A DNA stretch of 64,000 bases from contig OX387201.1 of assembly GCA_947561715.1 (NCBI GenBank), positions 13,468,001-13,532,000 of the forward strand, read 5' to 3'. The DNA comes from Ascidia mentula (taxonomy: Eukaryota > Chordata > Ascidiacea > Phlebobranchia > Ascidiidae). The notes beneath the pieces are model-generated. The model was given only the letters and a program-made list of their open reading frames with translations. It made no database searches and was not told the origin of the DNA. Position 1 is the stretch's first letter. Each line of letters begins with the position of its first letter. Positions 1 through 12,159 of this stretch are shown one piece after another. Both the position numbers and the translations under genes were made by a program.

Positions 1-1257
1 AAACAATGCCAATACCAGTGTGTGCACATCGCCATACCTTGGACGACAGTTACGTCATACCACAAGAGTAACTTTCCTAGATTTAATTTGTGGCCATGTG
101 CTGCCCTGCATTTTAACACCGAAACAAATCCGTAAAGCAATGTGTTGGCTTGAACAAACCAAAGAATTTCTATGTAAAAAAGCTGTTCAAATGCCATCAG
201 AAGAACCCAAATCGGGCTTGTGAAGATGGTAGGCAACAGTCCAACACGGTATTCCTGAAAATAACGAAAATATTCAAAATCTATATTATTTTTCATGTTT
301 ATGATAAGAAACTAAACGAACATATCTGGATTAAATTCAAGTTAAAAAGTTGTTTTCTCACCATAGGAAATAAATCTTTCATTTTGTCTCCGTGCCAAAT
401 GTAAAGGCCATACCCTCCGACCAAAGTTGTTGCTGTCATGCACAACCACATAAATTTCATCTACAGTGAATGTAAGTAAACTTTTGTTACCGCAAAGAAC
501 AGAAAGAGGATTCTGATCGGCTTAATGTGCGTTGTATGATTATGTTAGACACCTATCGGGAATTGAATTTCGTGTGTTTCCAAGGACAGCATAAAATTTC
601 GTTAAAAGTTAAATAACGGACAAAATAATTGTCAAAAAGTTGTTCAATTACAAAACTTCGCTGTTGCCGAAATTGTGCTCACCATCGGTGCGTAAACAAA
701 TGGAACCACGAGGAATCTATTTCCAAAACCGTCCACTGGTATTGCTTCTGAAAAAGATAATTCCTCATTGCAAACTCACTTAAATGTCTATTAAATAAAT
801 GTACACGAGAAAAAGGTTTTAAACAAAAGAAATGTGTAATGCGTAAACAGTGACCATATAGGTAGATGTTTTATTTAGAAAAATATATTTCCACGTTAAG
901 GCGTCATCACTTATATTTCTGAACGAAAAAAGCCTCCAACTTATGTCACCAGACTTATTCGAAAAATTGCAAGTAGGTCGTTTAAATCTGTTGACATAAA
1001 TTAAAGGATGTTAGCTTCAAAACACAAACTTATTGCAGTTATTTGATGTCGCGGAGAGATATGTGGTACTAAAGCGTAACGATTTATATTTTGAAAGGAA
1101 TACTGTTTCCAAATGCATTTACAGTTGTATATATTTGCGCCACGAATTGAAACTTACCTGGATACCAAACTTGCAAAGCGCTTAAAAATCTCATCATCAC
1201 GATGGTCAGACATATGATCGTAACGACCAGAGCCTTTTCAAAGCTTGCAAAGTTCAT
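1..1257 (-). CDS. multi-pass membrane protein, array copy A (5' four exons, runs off left edge)
   Basis: First of four related genes in the left 16 kb. Exons on the minus strand: 1257-1158, 747-683, 460-362 and 254-<1. All junctions are GT-AG and the phases match complete copies B and C. The start is MNFASFEKALVV, followed by a hydrophobic segment (about residues 9-30), then a second around the exon 2/3 join with MWLCMTATTLVGGYGLYIW. Exon 4 holds two or three more segments and the family block CRAAHGHKLNLGKLLLWYD. The reading frame stays open to the window edge, where exon 4 is cut; exons 5 and 6 should lie to the left. I do not recognise the family: no enzyme or channel motif stands out. Its upstream flank is an inverted copy of the flank of copy C, so this gene arose by inverted segmental duplication. 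Function unknown; gene model confidence is high. Confidence 0.8.
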
Positions 1258-4200
1258 TTTGTTCTTTCTGTACAATGTCCAACAAAAAGACTCCTGGAAT
1301 TTAGATTCCAACCAAATGGAAATTTCAAAGTCTAACAAACTAACCAATTTTTGAAGAGAAACACTGTAAAGCTGACTTGCAAATTAATGTATCAGAAACC
1401 TGTAATGATTCGTACAATATCTGCGATGACCCTCATAAAAACCTGTAAAGACTCTTATGACTCTTACCATGCAGGAAGTATTAAAAGTTCCGTTAAGAAC
1501 GAGCTTTAAAATAAGTTGATACAAATCGTGACAGAAAAAGTGTTGCAACCACAAGCATATGGTAAATGCCTGGACGGTAACGCTTATAAGAACACGGAAG
1601 TTGGTATAATGATTCTTTAAACACGAGCAAAGAATGTTTAACTAAATGTAATCACTGTGAACATTAATGAATCACCAAAAACTGCCTGTAGTTGCTGCAA
1701 CGTATGCAATGCAAAAATCTGACGAAAAAACTTCTGTGTACAAAGATGATATCATTTTAAATGAAATTAGTTTTTTTATGTTTGCTTCTTTTGTCCCAAT
1801 ACCATAGGGAATCTCTGTTTTCTTCCAATCGACATATATGTTGATGTAATTTTCGTAATTTTGAACGCTCTAAACCAAAAAGTATGTGAAATACGAACTC
1901 ACGTAAACGTGACAAAAAACACATTACAAACGTCTTCACTAATTGACTCAATATCTATGTGAACAATAATTCTACGTCGAGCTTTGAGAAGTAGTCATCC
2001 ACTTATTTAAGCATGTATCGATTTAACCAACGATTATGTATCTCCGCATTTTAACTTTATGAAAGGTAATGTAGTTAGAAATATATTTCAGTTGTATCAG
2101 CCATGATTGGAAGTTTATAAGTTTCTTTCTCAACGACTTTGGTAGTATTTACCAGGTCTTTCTTTTTTGGTTTAAAGTTAAGGCGAATACGAAGCTTTGC
2201 TTTTTCTTTAATTTTGTCCCCTGTTCTTTTCTATGTTTTTTTTTTCTGGTAGGTTACGAAATAAGGTACAGTCACATAAAATCTACTTTACGCACAACCG
2301 TAGGGGTTTGTGAGGATGTAATTTGTCAGTTTACTATCGTTTCTTTACAAGTATAAAATACCCAAGTCTGCATAACAGAAAAAAACATCTAAAAAGAAAC
2401 AAAAAAATAACAAGGGACAAAATTAAAGAAGATGTGTAGCGTTTAAGAAATTTTTCTGAAAAGTCAGCATCACTATATTTGTAAAGATGAAAGGAAAACA
2501 TAAGATTAAAATCACCAGGTACATGAATGCAAACCTTCCAATACCCTTACAAAGACGCAATAAGTGTCCTCTGAAACGATGACATGTTAATTAGCATTAG
2601 CATTTGAACGTAACACATCTTACCCACGCATCGTTGTGAGACCAAATTTGCGTCGGGTTCTAAATCTTTCGTTGTAACAAAGATTGAGAATTCCGTGACT
2701 TTTGGCATACTGCTGATAAACTGCAATCTTGCATGGACCAGAAAAGTCATCTTTTCCTTTTACAAGAGTCTGAGTAAAACAAGCGTGTTTTTTTACAACG
2801 GTGTTGGCAAGAACAAAAGAATGGATACAGTACAAAAATACTTCGCAGATATGTGAGACAAAAAATAGGTACCCATATATTTTGCCCCAGAAAATTTTGC
2901 TGATATACTGTAATCATTTATGGAATAACGCGGAAGTATTATAATGCTTTCGCATAGCAAGACAGGATCGCCCTACTGCGTTTGCACTTTACAAGTGTGG
3001 CATCCAGATAAGTTTCAATTCGTGGCGCAAAATGTTTATTTAAAAACGAAAGATATTTTTCAATATAAAACATCTACCAATGATCACTGTCTAAACAGTT
3101 GATGATATGAAAACCATGAGAGGTAAGGATAACATGCCAAAATACCTATGTAATGGTGGGAAACAAAATTGAAATTTCGTAAACGAATTTTGTAACAACA
3201 AAATTTCTCAGCTGATAATTAGGCACCAGGTGGAGGTAGAGAGTTATACGTAAAGTTAGTACCACGATTACCCGCTGGGCTACGAAAGTACCATTACAAG
3301 TCATTAGGACATTTTAAATACTTCAACATGGAATGACTTAATTAAAAAATTAACAATTTAGATGAAAGCAAAGGGTTAAGGGGTGAAAGGTCGAGACAAA
3401 ATTCCAACGGATTTGGAATTCGTTTACAACGACTACTCTATACAGAATATCTATTTTAAATTTATACTGATCAATCACCAATCGTTGCTCTATTTGTTTC
3501 CTCACTATCAATGCATTAGTATATTTTAATATACAGATATGAGTGACGCTTGTTTGATGCTATGGTGGCTGTATTAGGTTCGGCGAAATTAACTTGGGAA
3601 TGCCCGCCTGCAATACAAACATTTTTGAATTTAGCGACTTGAAATTTTACAAACCAACACTAGATGACAGTACAAAACGAGCAGTGAAACCAAAATGTCC
3701 TATGTCGTTTAGTTTTTTATTCGTGAACTAAAACGCATGTTTAAATCCATGGTGGCTAAGGTTCCGCGGAATTAATTGAATTTGAAAGTTGTCCACCTGT
3801 GATTTGAATATTTTAATATCAAGCGACTTGGAATTTTGCACACAAATACTAAATGCCACTACAAAACGAGCAGTGAAAACCAAAATGTCGTATGTCGTTT
3901 AGTTTTTTATTCGTGAACGAAAACGCATGTTTGAAACTATGGTGGCCAAGGTTCGGCGTAATTGACTAATTTTAAAAGTTGCCCGCCTGTGATTTAAACA
4001 TTTTGGAATCAGGCGACTTGAAATTTTGCACACAAATATTAAATGCCACTACAAAACGAGCAATGAACTTCCATGTTCTTATAATCGCTTCCGTCTATGT
4101 ATTTCCTATGTGCTTGTAGTTGCAACACTCTGTTTTCTGTCACGATTTGTATAAATTTATTTCACAGCTCGTGATTATCGGGACTTCCTGCAATACATCC

Positions 4201-4405
4201 TGCAATTGTAAGAGTCATTACACTTTTTTGTAAGAGTCAGGTTTCTGACGGTTGTTATGTATGTTTACGTTACTTGAAGCTTCTTTAAGAGTTGTTTAGT
4301 GTTTCAACTTTCCATTTCCAGTAATAAGCTGCTACAACTGGTTTAAATTCATGGAACCTCTTTTGTTGGACATTTAAACTGAAAAGGATTTCTTCGTTTG
4401 AAAAT
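1258..4405. other. intergenic region between divergent copies A and B
   Basis: No gene is recognised. From about 1430 to 2130 the sequence is the inverted counterpart of 8745-9470 (upstream flank of copy C), so it is the duplicated 5' flank of copy A. A short minus-strand open stretch at 2620-2800 with protein-like composition (contains KGKDDFSGPCKIAVYQQYA) ends at a good donor (gtaaga, about 2620); it may be a stray exon but I could not find partners. A three-unit tandem repeat lies at 3538-4075. From about 4076 the sequence matches the 5' flank of copy C (from about 9258), so the proximal promoter of B is probably in 4076-4405. Confidence 0.5.
3538..4075. repeat. tandem repeat, three units of about 190 bp
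   Basis: Three head-to-tail units begin near 3538, 3726 and 3916. Each carries the landmarks atggtggc..aaggttc, a gcccgcctg-like stretch, a gcgacttg-aatttt stretch, and the close acaaaacgagcagtgaa. The first unit is the most divergent; units two and three are about 90 percent alike by eye. The array ends just where the duplicated 5' flank of copy B begins. No similar units were seen upstream of copy C, so it is private to B. Confidence 0.75.
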
Positions 4406-6604
4406 ATGAACTTTGCAAGTTGTGAAAAAACTCTGGTCGTTACGTTTATATTACTGACCGCCCTGATTATGAGGTTTTTAGGCTCGTTACAAAAGTGGTA
4501 TCCAGGTAAGTCTCAATCCGTGGCGCAAAATGTAAATGTATTTGAAAACAGTATTCATATGAAGAGAAAAAACGGTAAAAAACGGTAAGAGAATCTGTCC
4601 CTCGGTTAGGCATTGCCTGTTTATCTGCGACATCAAATTACTATAATAGGTTTGTGTTTTGAAGCAACAAGGCAACTAATATATGTCAGCAGATATAAAC
4701 GACTTGCTTGCAATTTCGATTTAGTTAGTCTAACTTTCCCAGAAACTTTATGAGGACATCTTAATGAGGTAGCAATGGGGTTAATTGGACTTTATCGTTT
4801 TCAGAATCAATACCAATGGACGGTTTTGGACAAAGATTCATCGTGGTTCCATATATTTACCCACCGATGGTAAGCACATTTTCGGCAACAGCGAAGTTTT
4901 GTAATTGAACAACTTTAGTCGCCCGCTGTTCAATATTAAACGAAATTTTATGTTGTCTTGAGAAACACACGAAATTCAATTCCGGATAGGTGTCTAACAC
5001 AATCATATAACGTACTTCAGAATATACTTTCCATTCATTGCGTCAAAAAAAGTTTAATTTCTTCCCTTGTAGATAAAATTTATGTGGTTGTGCATGACAG
5101 CAACAACTTTGGTCGGAGGGTATGGTCTTTACATTTGGCACGGGAGCAAAATGAAAGATTTATTTCCCATGGTGAGACAAAAACTTTTTAACTTGAATTT
5201 AATCTATATATGTTCGTATAGTTTCTTATCATAAACACAAAAAATAATAGTTACTTCGAATATTTTCTTAAATGCAAGGAATACCGCGTCGGACTGTTGC
5301 CTACAATCTTCACAAGTCCGGTATGGTTTCTTCTGATGGCATTTGAACAGCTTTTTTACATAGAAATTCTTTGGTTTGTTCAAGCAACCACATTGCTTTA
5401 CGGGTTTGTTTCGGTGTTAAAATGCAGGGCAGCACATGGCCACAAATCAAATCTAGGAAAGTTACTCTTGTGGTATGACCTAACTGTCGTCCAAGGTATG
5501 GCGATATGCACACACTGGTATTTGCATTCTTTTGTGTCCTTTGGTACCATTTCCATTGCATTTAAGGATGGTCCATCAGATGTGGCAATACCGAGAGGTA
5601 AATAACAATTACTGAACATTACATTTCTTGTAAAACTTGAGTTAAGTTTTTATAAACGGCTGCAAAAGCTTCTATGATTTGGAAAGTGTTTAATTTAGTT
5701 TTAGGCATTTTGCTTGTTTCTAATATAATCTCGTTCTTATAAATTACGTGCTATCGCTCGTACACGTGAGTATGACATATATGTCATTTTAAAAATCCAT
5801 TTTATAAAATGGATAATTTTATTCCTTGTTGAATACATATAACGACGCTATACACAAATTAAATACATTTTCTTTTGTTTGTATTACACCCGAGTTTCTG
5901 CAAAGAACTATGGTGTATCTTAAAATTTCTTCAACGTTAATAAAACAAGGTAATTGTAGTCAATAACAATTGCACATGCGTGCAACCTGTCCCTTACCAT
6001 TAGCTTTGGGTTAAGATTTTCCTTGGCTTGTCTTGTACCATTACTGACCAAAACATCTATGTTTCAATCGTCTTTTTGCAGGTTATTGCGACCCCACAGA
6101 TGGTTGTGGCTATTTTCTGTTGCCTGTTTATGTACTTTTCGTATTGGGATGGATTCTTTCTGACTATGTTTGGTGGCCTCAGATTACCAACCGTGTAAAA
6201 TTGATGTATCCGGCTATATGCTACGTTTGTATTGCTGTATTGATAAACACACCAAGCTTTCAAAAAACTGGAGGTTTGACCGAAATTGTGACAGGTAATT
6301 GCATAAAGATTTTGTCATTTTTAAGATTTAAAAAATCATTGCAAGCATTGCAACTAAATGCGTCCAAGGCCACGTTGAACGCAAACAATTCGTAGACAAC
6401 GATATCGTTGGGTCATTAAACATGTTAAAAATGTTTATTATAATATGTGTAATTGAAACAACGTTACCAGTACCTCATTATCCTATTGCAGGACCTGGTT
6501 TACTTGTACACAAGACGTATGTGGTTTTGACTCTTGTGAGTTTTACGGCATGGATGTTTAGAGGCCGAATGTGCAACACTACAGAAGTGAAGAAAGAGCA
6601 ATAG
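4406..6604 (+). CDS. multi-pass membrane protein, array copy B (complete)
   Basis: Six exons: 4406-4505, 4805-4869, 5073-5171, 5279-5597, 6082-6294 and 6492-6604, giving 302 residues. Junctions are GT-AG; exon 4 uses a weak acceptor (aatgcaag) where copy C has ttatcag. The start MNFASCEKTLVV is conserved in A and C. I count seven to nine hydrophobic segments (roughly residues 9-29, 56-78, 97-118, 119-135, 145-167, 174-190, 205-228, 234-252, 270-290). Short polar links include CRAAHGHKSNLGKLLLWYD and CDPTDGCGY, and the tail is cytosolic-looking and Lys-rich (TEVKKEQ). An AATAAA signal lies at 6632-6637. No known domain is recognised; it could be a tunicate-restricted transporter, receptor or membrane enzyme. 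Copy C is about 90 percent identical. Confidence 0.85.
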
Positions 6605-6863
6605 ATAAAATGTAAATCGTGCAAATATTCAAATAAAGGATTTCCAAGAATAAAGAGACTGGTCCATACTATTGTTCACGTTATAATGTTTTATTCTCAG
6701 AGTGATTAGCAAATCAGTAAATAGTGTTCCAAAGGATTTCCACATTTAGTTATTGTAGAACATTCAAGGTCTTTGTCATTATGTAAAGAAAAAGGATAAC
6801 ATATGTGACAATAATTATATTGTTGTTGATGAAAATAATTGTAATTGGATTCTTACATAAATG

Positions 6864-7161
6864 GTTGACAGGCTTGGCAGCGTATAGGCATTGCAGTCTA
6901 GCTGGATCAGCCACTTTTTGCTGAAAAGTCGGAGCAAGATTTGAAAAATCAAGCTTCCGGTGAGGTTTGAACTCGCACGACCCTGGGCTAACCAGGCCCA
7001 ACGCTCTACCAACTGAGCTACAGGAGCTCAATGGTTTACGGGTATATTGTGGCCAAGGTACACCGGTGCGCAAGCGCACAACTTACCAGGCAACTTTCAC
7101 ATATACTTATATAAATGGGTTTGCTTTTTGGGTGTTATTGTTCCAATCTGATGTGCATTCA
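6864..7161 (-). mobile_element. short insertion with an internal tRNA-like region (SINE-like)
   Basis: The insertion is defined by comparison with the flank of copy C. C reads from a cttaat-ataaat stretch almost straight into ttgcagtattttatc, while B has 298 extra bases bracketed by ataaatg at 6857-6863 and 7162-7168, a likely 7-bp target-site duplication. Inside, on the minus strand, is a degenerate tRNA (6953-7027). Unlike a simple SINE, about 130 bp precede the tRNA-like part on that strand, so it may be a composite element or two nested insertions. Confidence 0.6.
6953..7027 (-). tRNA. degenerate tRNA-like sequence, anticodon position reads GGT (Thr-like), probably not functional
   Basis: On the minus strand the sequence starts GCTCCTGTAGCTCAGTTGG, an intact D-arm and A-box. 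The anticodon stem TGGGC/GCCCA encloses loop CTGGTTA (anticodon GGT), and a T-loop TTCAAAC follows. The acceptor stem has one C:A mismatch, the T-stem (GCGAG/CTCAC) has one mismatch, and the variable loop is two bases long. Position inside a repeat-bounded insertion plus these defects point to a tRNA-derived element rather than a working gene. Confidence 0.55.
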
Positions 7162-9608
7162 ATAAATGTTGCAGTATTTTATCGTATGCCATTTGCAGAG
7201 AAATAGATACTTGGAAAAGAAACTTTGGCTGGCTGTTCCAAGTAATAGCAAAACTTTACAAGTAATTACCAAATAGCATTTTGATTGCATTTCTTGCTTT
7301 CACAGTTCAGGAATAGTAAACGAATTTTCTGGTGTTTTTTATAAACTTACAGTCGAAATTGTATTAAATTATTGTGGTTTCGGCGATCGAAATGATTGAA
7401 CTGTCAGCAGCACAGGGTAATAATGATTTAAGATTGCGTTTCCGACACACCGAAATATTAGTGGGAAAAGTGTTGTTCAACATAAACATACTGGGGCGTT
7501 CGTCGCTTGGCGCCAAATTTCGATGCCAAATTTACAATGACATTAAAACTGAGTCGATGACAAATTTTTTCTTACAGATTTTACAGTGTACGTGCCACTT
7601 AGTAGTTACATGCACATCACGATACTTGCGCTGTTTTTGTTACATCCAATAGCTGTGGGAGTCATTGCAGACTTCTGTTGTTGGTATGGATAGAAGTTGC
7701 ATTTCGTGTTTGGAAAACTTTAGGTTAAAGAAACGAAAGGTTTGTTTGTGATATAGTCATAATAGAAACCAATGCGTCCAACATAATAGCTTTTTTTATT
7801 TAGTTCGTTTTATGATAATAGTTTGGCTTCGAATGTTTTGATGTAATAAACTCAACTATAAATAAAAAAGGAAAAGTATCTTCCGCATTTTCTGTTGCCT
7901 CTTCATGTGATTTTGACCAGGCGACTCATGGAGAACGCGACGAAGCGCAGAGCAAGCCAGCAGCGTTCGACAGAATCTTTACCTTAATCAGACAACGCAG
8001 AAGTTTGTTGATAGGAAGTTTGCTGTAATCATTTATTGAATATGTACAAATTTTTTGTAAGTCAACCATCAGTAAACCGATTGTAGACAACCATGTTGGA
8101 GAAAATTGGTTTGAAAAAATGTTTTGCGCCTGCATAGTCCATCAAGTGCTTCTCTAATCTCATGTAACTGAACTCATCCATTGCATTGCACTTAAAGCAA
8201 GGTTGGTGTCGTGCAGACGTGTAAGTGCCGAAAAGTCAAGATTTTACATCATGTCGGACTTGGTAAAACGATTTGTGGTTTTGTCGTTCAGTTTTCTGCT
8301 ATGCTTAGTTTGCAGGACCTTGCAGCCTCTTACCTAAAGCTGCGGCGAGTCATTTTGCTGCTTTTATTTTTCAGATTACTCATAAATACTATAGTTTAAT
8401 TGAAAGCCTAAATGCGTGCAGATATATAAGAAGCTTATTTTTTTCCAACTCACAAATTTAACTGAATCATTTTTAAATAACTGCGAGTAAACGTGATGTG
8501 GATTTTCTACACAAATTTTTTATAGAATATCACCACAAGACAGCTGTTTTGACAAATAAAATGCTGCCGGGCGAAAACGTTAGTGATTATATTATTACAA
8601 GAAAAGCCATCTTGTAGTGATACATGCCAGGCAGCATCAGTAATAAACTGACACAGAATATACTTTAAACATTTTCATCAACCAAATTGTTTGAAGATAA
8701 GGAAAGAAAAAACTGGTAAATTCTACCGAGTCGTTAAGAAAGAAACTCATAAACTTCCAATCATGGCTGATACAACTGAAATATATTTCTAACCACATTA
8801 CCTTTCATAAAGTTGAAATGCGGAGATACATAATTGTTGGTTGTAGCGATACATGCTTAAATAAGTGGATGCCTACTTCTCAAAGCTCGACGTAGAATTA
8901 TTGTTCACACAGATACTGAGTCTATTTGTGAACACGTTTGTAACGTGTTTTTATATCACGTTTACGTGAGTGCGTATTTCACATACTTTTTAGTTTGGAG
9001 CGTTCAAAATTACAAAAGTTACATCAACATATATGTCGATTGAAAAAGAATAAAGATTCCGTGTGGTATTGGGCCAAAAGAAGCAAACTAATTTCATTTA
9101 AAATAAGTATCATCTTTGTGCAAAGAAGTTTTTTTTTTAGATTTTTTCATTGCATTAGTTGCAGCAACTACAGGCAGTTTTTGGTAATTCATTGATATTC
9201 ACGGTGATTTCAGTTAGTCAAAAACATTCCTTATTTGTGGTAAAAGTAATAATTATTGGACCATAACTTCCATGTACTTCTAAACCTTTTCGTCTATGTA
9301 TTTTCCATATGCTTGAAGTTGCAACACACTGTTTTCTGTCATGATTTGTATCAACTTATCTCATAGCTCGATCTTATCGGGACTTTTATTACATCCTGCA
9401 ATTGCAGGAGTCATCACAGGTTTTCGTGAACGTCATTGCAGATGTTTGTAAGGGTCACTGCAGGTTTCTCCCGCATCAATTTACTGTTGTGTGTTGATGT
9501 GATTTAAAGTATCTTCAAGAGTTGTTTAGTGTGTTGGATTTTTAACTTTCCATTTTCAGTAATAAGCTGCTACTACTGGTTTAAATTCCAGAAACCTCGT
9601 TTGAAAAT

Positions 9609-11463
9609 ATGAACTTTGCAAGTTGTGAAAAAGCTCTGGTCGTTACGGCTATATTACTGACCGCCCTGATTATGAGGTTTTTAAGCACTTTACAAGTGTG
9701 GTATCCAGGTAAGTCTCAATTCGTGGTGCAAAATGTGTATTTATAAACGAAACGTATTGCCTTTCAATAATATATTTATAAGCGAGGAGCAATTTGTTTC
9801 AGAATCAATACCAATGAACGGTTTTGGAAAAAGATTCCTCGTGGTTCCATTTGTTTACGCACCGATGGTAAGCACATTTTTGTCAACAGCGAAGTTTTGT
9901 AATTGAACAACTTTAGTTTTGACTATTATTTTTGCCCGTTACTTAATTTTTGACGAAATTTTATGCTCTCTTCAGAAACACACGAAATTCAATTCCCGAT
10001 AGGTGTCTAACACAATCATACAACGTACTTTAAGCCGATCAGAATCGACTTTCTGTTCTTTGCAGTAACAAAAGTTTAATTACTTCACTGTAGATGAAAA
10101 TTATGTGGTTGTGCATGACAGCAACAATTTTGGTCGGAGGGTATGGTCTTTACATTTGGCACGGAAGCAAAATGAAAGATTTATTTCCCATGGTGAGACA
10201 ACAACTGTTTAACTTGAATTTAATCTACATATGTTCGTACAGTTTCTTATCATAAACATGAAAAATAATATAGATTTTGAATATTTTCGTTATTATCAGG
10301 AATACCGCGTCGGAATGTTGCCTACGATCTTCACAAGCCCGATGTGGGTTCTTCTGATGGCATTTGAACAGCTTATTTACATAGAAATTCTTTGGTTTGT
10401 TCAAGCCACCACATTGCTTTACGGATTTGTTTCGGTGTTAAAATGCAGGGCAGCACATGGCGACAAATTAAATCTAGGAAAGTTACTCTTGTGGTATGAC
10501 GTAACTGTCGTCCAAGGTATGGCGATATGCACACACTGGTATTTGCATTGTTTTGTGTCCTTTGGTACCATTTCCATTGCATATAAGGATGGACCATCAG
10601 ATTTGGCAATACCGAGAGGTAAATAACAGTTATTGAAGATTCTCGAAACACTGGAGTTAAGTTTTTACTAACGGTTGCAACCAAGCTGTTTTAAGATTTG
10701 GAAACTGTTAGTTTAGTTTTGGGCATTTTGCTTGTTTCTAATAAAATCTGGTGATTGTAAGCTACCTGATATCGTATATTTCACAAAGATCTACAAAGAT
10801 ACCGAAAATTTGTTATGTATGCCCCATCAGTTTAAAATCAAGAAACAAATTATTTGACACCACGTGCGTAACCTTCACTAGATTCAGATATTCCTTGGCT
10901 TGTTTTATATCATTACTAACCTAATACCAAAATGTTCTTTTTGCAGGGCATTGCGACCCCACAGATGGTTGTGGCTATTTTCTGTTGCCGGTTTATGTAA
11001 TTTTCGTATTGGGATGGATTCTTTCTGACTATGTTTGGTGGCCTCAGATTACCAACCGTGTAAAATTGATGTATCCGGCTATATGCTTTGTTTGTATTGG
11101 CGTATTGATAAACACACCAAGCTTTCAAAAAACTGGAGGATTGAGCGAAATTATGACAGGTAATCGCATAAAGAGCATGTCGTTTTTAAGATTAAAAAAA
11201 TCAAGCTTCATAACCAAATGTTCCCAAGACGACATTAAAAGTTAATAGTTTGTAAACATCGATATGGTTTGGCCATTGAACATGTTAAAAATGTTTGTTA
11301 TAATATGTGTAATTGAAACAACGTTACCAGTACCTCATAATCTTTTGCAGGACCTGGTTTACTTGTACACAAGACGTATGTGGCTTTGACTCTTGTGAGT
11401 TTTACGGCATGGATGTTTAGAGGCCTGGTGTGCAAAACTCAAGAAGTGAAGAAAGAACAATAG
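9609..11463 (+). CDS. multi-pass membrane protein, array copy C (complete)
   Basis: Six exons: 9609-9708, 9803-9867, 10094-10192, 10300-10618, 10947-11159 and 11351-11463, giving 302 residues. Exon lengths (100, 65, 99, 319, 213, 113) equal those of copy B exactly and every junction is GT-AG. The start MNFASCEKALVVTAILL is followed by the same set of hydrophobic segments as copy B. Conserved markers are MWLCMTATILVGGYGLYIW in exon 3, the CRAAHG block in exon 4, CDPTDGCGYFLLP in exon 5 and a Lys-rich C-terminus. A polyadenylation signal AATAAA is at 11491-11496. B and C are the youngest pair in the array: introns and both flanks still align. Function unknown; a membrane protein with no motif I can name. 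Confidence 0.87.
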
Positions 11464-12159
11464 ATAAAATGTAAATTGTGTAAATATTCAAATAAAACGA
11501 TTTCCACATTTGGTTTTTGTTTCAAGGTCATTGTTGTTATGCAAATGAATATGATATCAAATGTGACAAAATTTATTTTGTTGTTGATGAAAAATGATTG
11601 TAACTGTATTCTTAATATAAATCGATTTGTTGCAGTATTTTATCACATGCCATTTGGTTGGCTGTTCCAAGTAATAGCAAAATGTTACAAGTATTTTGAT
11701 TTCCAAACAGCATTTTGATTGGATTTCTTGCTTATACGATTAGGAAAAGTAGGCGGATTTTCCAATGTTTTTATAATCTTGCAACCAAAGTTACATTAAA
11801 TTATTGTGGTTTCGTCGATCAAAATGATTAAACTGTAGCTCAAGACAATGAAATAAGAGCGCGTTTGTAACACACCGAAATATAAGTACTTTTGACCAGG
11901 CGACTTATGGAGAACTCGACGAAGCGCAGAGCAACCCAGTGCGCGACAGAATCTCCACCTCAATCAGACTACGCAGATGTGTTTCATGCTGCATGATAGC
12001 CCCACTGCGCTGGTCTTAACTTGGCGATCAGAGCTACATCAAGATCATTAGGTTCTCTGACATGGCAGCCAAGGCATTGCAGCCAAGCTTGTAGAATATT
12101 AACGTAATAATTTCCTACGACCAACTATTTCACTGAAATTGTTTCCTATTTGATCAGTT

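Larger units (their letters stand above)
6638..9608. other. intergenic region between copies B and C
   Basis: No gene is recognised. The region 6638-8005 is the 3' flank of B and matches the 3' flank of C (11497-11985), interrupted in B by the insertion at 6864-7161. Both flanks share a stretch beginning ttttgaccaggcgact (about 7911 and 11890). From about 8745 to 9608 the sequence is the 5' flank of C, duplicated upstream of B and in inverted orientation upstream of A. The stretch 8010-8740 shows nothing I can name. Confidence 0.5.

Noticed and set aside
20-404. Plus-strand open frames at the left edge
   Set aside because: They are antisense to exons 3-4 of membrane-protein copy A, whose minus-strand frame has matching splice sites.
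6953-7027. Functional tRNA-Thr gene
   Set aside because: Mismatched acceptor and T stems, a long variable loop and location inside an insertion argue against function.
6750-7079. 109-codon minus-strand frame containing SSVGRALGLVSPGS
   Set aside because: It is a translation through the tRNA-like sequence, a common annotation artefact.
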